NCBI GenBank assembly: GCA_030039775.1
Contig: JASHUX010000007.1
Span: 1-7,909, forward strand
Source of the DNA: Alphaproteobacteria bacterium
GTDB taxonomy: Bacteria; Pseudomonadota; Alphaproteobacteria; ATCC43930; CGMCC-115725
DNA: 7,909 nt
Direction of reading: 5' to 3'
Part shown: one piece after another, positions 6,057 through 7,909 of the stretch
Layout of the letters: each line of letters opens with the position of its first letter
Position numbering within the stretch: position 1 is the stretch's first letter
Made by a program: the position numbers and the translations under genes
Notes under the pieces: generated by a model
What the model was told of the DNA's origin: nothing
What the model saw: only the letters and a program-made list of their open reading frames with translations
The model's database searches: none

Positions 6057-7151
6057 ATGAATCAACGTGTCGCCGCTGTTTTTGCCCTCGCGCTGCTCGC
6101 GGCCGCGCTCGCCTTCGCGGCGGATAAACTGCTCAACGTCTATAACTGGTCCGACTACATCGCCCCGGACACGGTGAAGAATTTCGAGGCGGCGACCGGC
6201 ATCAAGGTCAATTACGACGTTTATGACGCCAACGAGACACTGGAGGCGAAGCTCGACGCCGGCCATTCCGGCTACGACATCGTGGTACCGACCGCGATGC
6301 CCTACCTGGCCCGCGAAGCGGCGGCGGGCGCATTCCTGCCCATCGACAAGGCCAAGCTGAAAAATTACGGCAACCTCGATCCGCAGATTTTGGCGGCGGC
6401 GGCCAACGCCGATCCCGCCAACAAATTCGGCGTGCCCTACATGTGGGGCACCACGGGCATCGGCTACAATGTCGCCAAGGTGAAGGCGACTCTCGGCGAT
6501 ACAGCGCCCGTCGGTTCGCTGAAGCTATTATTCGATCCGGAGAACGCCAAGAAGCTCGCGTCTTGCGGTATCGAAGTCCTCGACAGCGCGCAGGAACTGT
6601 TCCCGGCGTCGCTGCTCTATGCCGGCCGCAATCCGCTGGGCCGCAGCGACGACGATCTCGCGAAGGCCGTCGCGGTGATGACCGCAATCCGGCCTTACAT
6701 TCGAAAATTCCACTCCTCTGAATACATCAACGATCTCGCCAACGGCGATGTCTGCGTCGTGTTCGGTTATTCGGGCGACGTGGTGCAGGCTAAGAACCGC
6801 GCTGCGGACGCCAAGAACGGCGTCAAGATCGCGTATTCGATTCCAGCGGAAGGCGCGATGATCTGGATCGACATGATGGCAATCCCCAAGGATGCCCCGC
6901 ATCCCGACAACGCTCTTGCCTGGATCGACAACATCCTCGACCCGCACGTCGCGGCGGCGATCAGCAATACCGTCGCCTACGCTAACCCTAATCTCAAGGC
7001 GACGCCCTTCGTCGACACCGGCGTCCGGAACGATCCGGGCATTTATCCGCCGCCTGACGTACGCAAGCGCCTGTTCTTCGACAAACCGGTGACGCCCGAC
7101 TATGAGCGCGCCCGTACCCGCGCCTGGACCCGCGTCAAAACCGGGAGCTGA
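6057..7151 (+). CDS. potF: Periplasmic polyamine-binding protein (PotF/PotD family)
   Basis: A 364-residue substrate-binding protein of a polyamine ABC importer, acting in the periplasm. A signal peptide covers about 1-21 (cleavage near AFA). Similarity to E. coli PotF runs the whole length: VYNWSDYIAPDTVKNFE (28-44), the KFGVPYMWGTTGIGYN block (123-138), FHSSEYINDLANGD (218-231), and a NPGIYPP-like segment near the end. Recalled ligand residues of PotF are largely kept: Trp31, Ser32, Tyr34, Glu180, Asp241, Asp272, Tyr308. Trp270 stands where PotF has Phe276 and PotD has Trp255, and Tyr238 replaces Trp244, so putrescine versus spermidine preference is open. The ATG at 6057 has GGGGGGA six bases upstream; a TTG at 6051 is less likely. 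The ATPase gene starts 2 bases after its stop. Confidence 0.95.
   Translation: MNQRVAAVFALALLAAALAFAADKLLNVYNWSDYIAPDTVKNFEAATGIKVNYDVYDANETLEAKLDAGHSGYDIVVPTAMPYLAREAAAGAFLPIDKAKLKNYGNLDPQILAAAANADPANKFGVPYMWGTTGIGYNVAKVKATLGDTAPVGSLKLLFDPENAKKLASCGIEVLDSAQELFPASLLYAGRNPLGRSDDDLAKAVAVMTAIRPYIRKFHSSEYINDLANGDVCVVFGYSGDVVQAKNRAADAKNGVKIAYSIPAEGAMIWIDMMAIPKDAPHPDNALAWIDNILDPHVAAAISNTVAYANPNLKATPFVDTGVRNDPGIYPPPDVRKRLFFDKPVTPDYERARTRAWTRVKTGS
7143..7147 (+). promoter_or_regulatory. Ribosome binding site supporting a CTG start
   Basis: GGGAG lies inside the last codons of potF, 6 bases before the CTG at 7154. This is a normal distance and supports initiation at CTG for the ATPase gene, which has no ATG, GTG or TTG in frame between the upstream TGA (7103-7105) and a GTG at 7223 inside the domain. 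Confidence 0.5.
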
Positions 7152-7153
7152 GA

Positions 7154-7909
7154 CTGGCGTTTCTCCAGATCGAGCGTCTGACCAAACGGTTCGAGGCGGG
7201 TACCGGGCCAGCAGTAGATAACGTGTCGCTGGCCATCGAGCGCGGCGAGTTCTTCGCCCTGCTTGGCCCATCGGGTTGCGGCAAGACCACGCTTTTGCGC
7301 ATGGTGGCGGGCTTCGAAGCGCCCGATAGCGGCGCGCTCGCCATCGACGGCGAGGCCATGGCGGGCGTGCCGCCCTATCGCCGCCCCGTCAATATCATGT
7401 TTCAGAATTATGCACTGTTCCCGCATATGAACGTGGCGCGGAACATTGGTTTCGGGCTGCGCCAGGAGCGCTTGGCGCGCGATGCGATCGAACGACGGGT
7501 CGGCGCCATGCTCGATCTCGTTCAGATGCGGCCCTTCGCGGCGCGCCGGCCAAGCCAGTTGTCCGGCGGCGAGCGCCAACGGGTGGCGCTGGCCCGCGCG
7601 CTGGTGAAGGAACCCAAGCTGCTGCTGCTCGACGAGCCGCTGACCGCGCTCGACCGCAAGCTGCGCGAAGAAACGCGGTTCGAACTGAAGCGCATCCATC
7701 AACGAGTCGGCATCACCTTCCTCATGGTCACGCACGATCAGGAGGAGGCCATGAGCATGGCGCAGCGCCTCGCCGTGATGAATGAGGGCCGCATCGAGCA
7801 GGTCGGATCGCCTGAGTTCGTCTATGAGAATCCGGCGAACCGCTTCGTCGCGGGCTTTCTCGGCGCGGTCAATCTATTCGAAGGCAAGGTCGCGAATGCC
7901 GACGCCGGA
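7154..7909 (+). CDS. potG: Polyamine ABC transporter ATP-binding subunit, C-terminus beyond the window
   Basis: 252 codons are present, open to the right edge; PotG/PotA proteins are about 370 residues, so the C-terminal regulatory domain is mostly missing. It hydrolyses ATP to power polyamine import at the inner membrane with two permeases not seen here. ABC motifs in order: Walker A GPSGCGKT (38-45), Q-loop Gln84 in MFQNYALFPHM, signature LSGGERQRVALARAL (136-150), Walker B LLLLDEP (156-162), D-loop with TALD, H-loop His194 in VTHDQEEAM. VPPYRRPVNIMFQ and VNLFEG are close to PotG. The start is taken as CTG 7154 (MAFLQIERLTKRF), since starting at GTG 7223 would delete the first beta strand. 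The potF stop ends 2 bases before it, so the two are one operon. Confidence 0.93.
   Translation, partial: MAFLQIERLTKRFEAGTGPAVDNVSLAIERGEFFALLGPSGCGKTTLLRMVAGFEAPDSGALAIDGEAMAGVPPYRRPVNIMFQNYALFPHMNVARNIGFGLRQERLARDAIERRVGAMLDLVQMRPFAARRPSQLSGGERQRVALARALVKEPKLLLLDEPLTALDRKLREETRFELKRIHQRVGITFLMVTHDQEEAMSMAQRLAVMNEGRIEQVGSPEFVYENPANRFVAGFLGAVNLFEGKVANADAG

Noticed and set aside
6528..7271. A 247-codon minus-strand frame opposite potF and the start of the ATPase gene
   Set aside because: It lies fully antisense to strongly conserved coding sequence and shows no family features.

Overview
The window reads as ordinary chromosomal DNA of a GC-rich alphaproteobacterium. This inference rests on the content: a kinase-fold (ThrB2-type) homoserine kinase overlapping rnhA, a KirBac-type potassium channel, an AlgH/YqgE protein, a PotF/PotG polyamine importer and an EcfG-like promoter. 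The genus cannot be told from the sequence. Coding density is high, no stretch over 300 bases lacks a gene, and I see no transposon, integrase, CRISPR array, tRNA or rRNA.

Layout, left to right. (1) The first 34 codons of an exported protein run off the left edge on the minus strand. (2) A family 2 glycosyltransferase (218-1165, +) follows, then an AlgH/YqgE protein with a TTG start (1229-1783, +). (3) Facing them on the minus strand is a thrB-rnhA pair (3283 down to 1857) joined by an ATGA overlap. (4) Divergent from thrB is a plus-strand pair: a 79-residue protein with two CDGSH iron-sulfur motifs, whose stop codon overlaps the start of an unrecognised lipoprotein (TGATG). (5) A 55-residue minus-strand protein overlaps the lipoprotein tail by 18 bases. 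(6) An inward-rectifier-type K+ channel with a GFG selectivity filter (4530-5432, +) ends in a perfect hairpin shared with the convergent gene. (7) That gene encodes a secreted CHRD-domain protein (5904 down to 5452). (8) Divergent from it is a putrescine/spermidine-type binding protein (6057-7151, +), followed at once by its ABC ATPase, which is cut by the right edge.

The genes mostly serve separate roles: threonine synthesis, RNA/DNA hybrid removal, K+ flux, polyamine import and envelope proteins. The firmest functional unit is potF-potG, whose permease genes probably lie to the right of the window. It carries a good match to the alphaproteobacterial general-stress (EcfG) promoter, GGAAC-N17-CGTT, immediately upstream. 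Its ATPase seems to start at CTG, because no ATG, GTG or TTG lies in frame at the right place.

I did not find a convincing undescribed multi-gene system. The best leads are the stress-promoter/polyamine link, the CTG start, the coupled CDGSH-lipoprotein pair, the GFG channel filter and the 55-residue protein.
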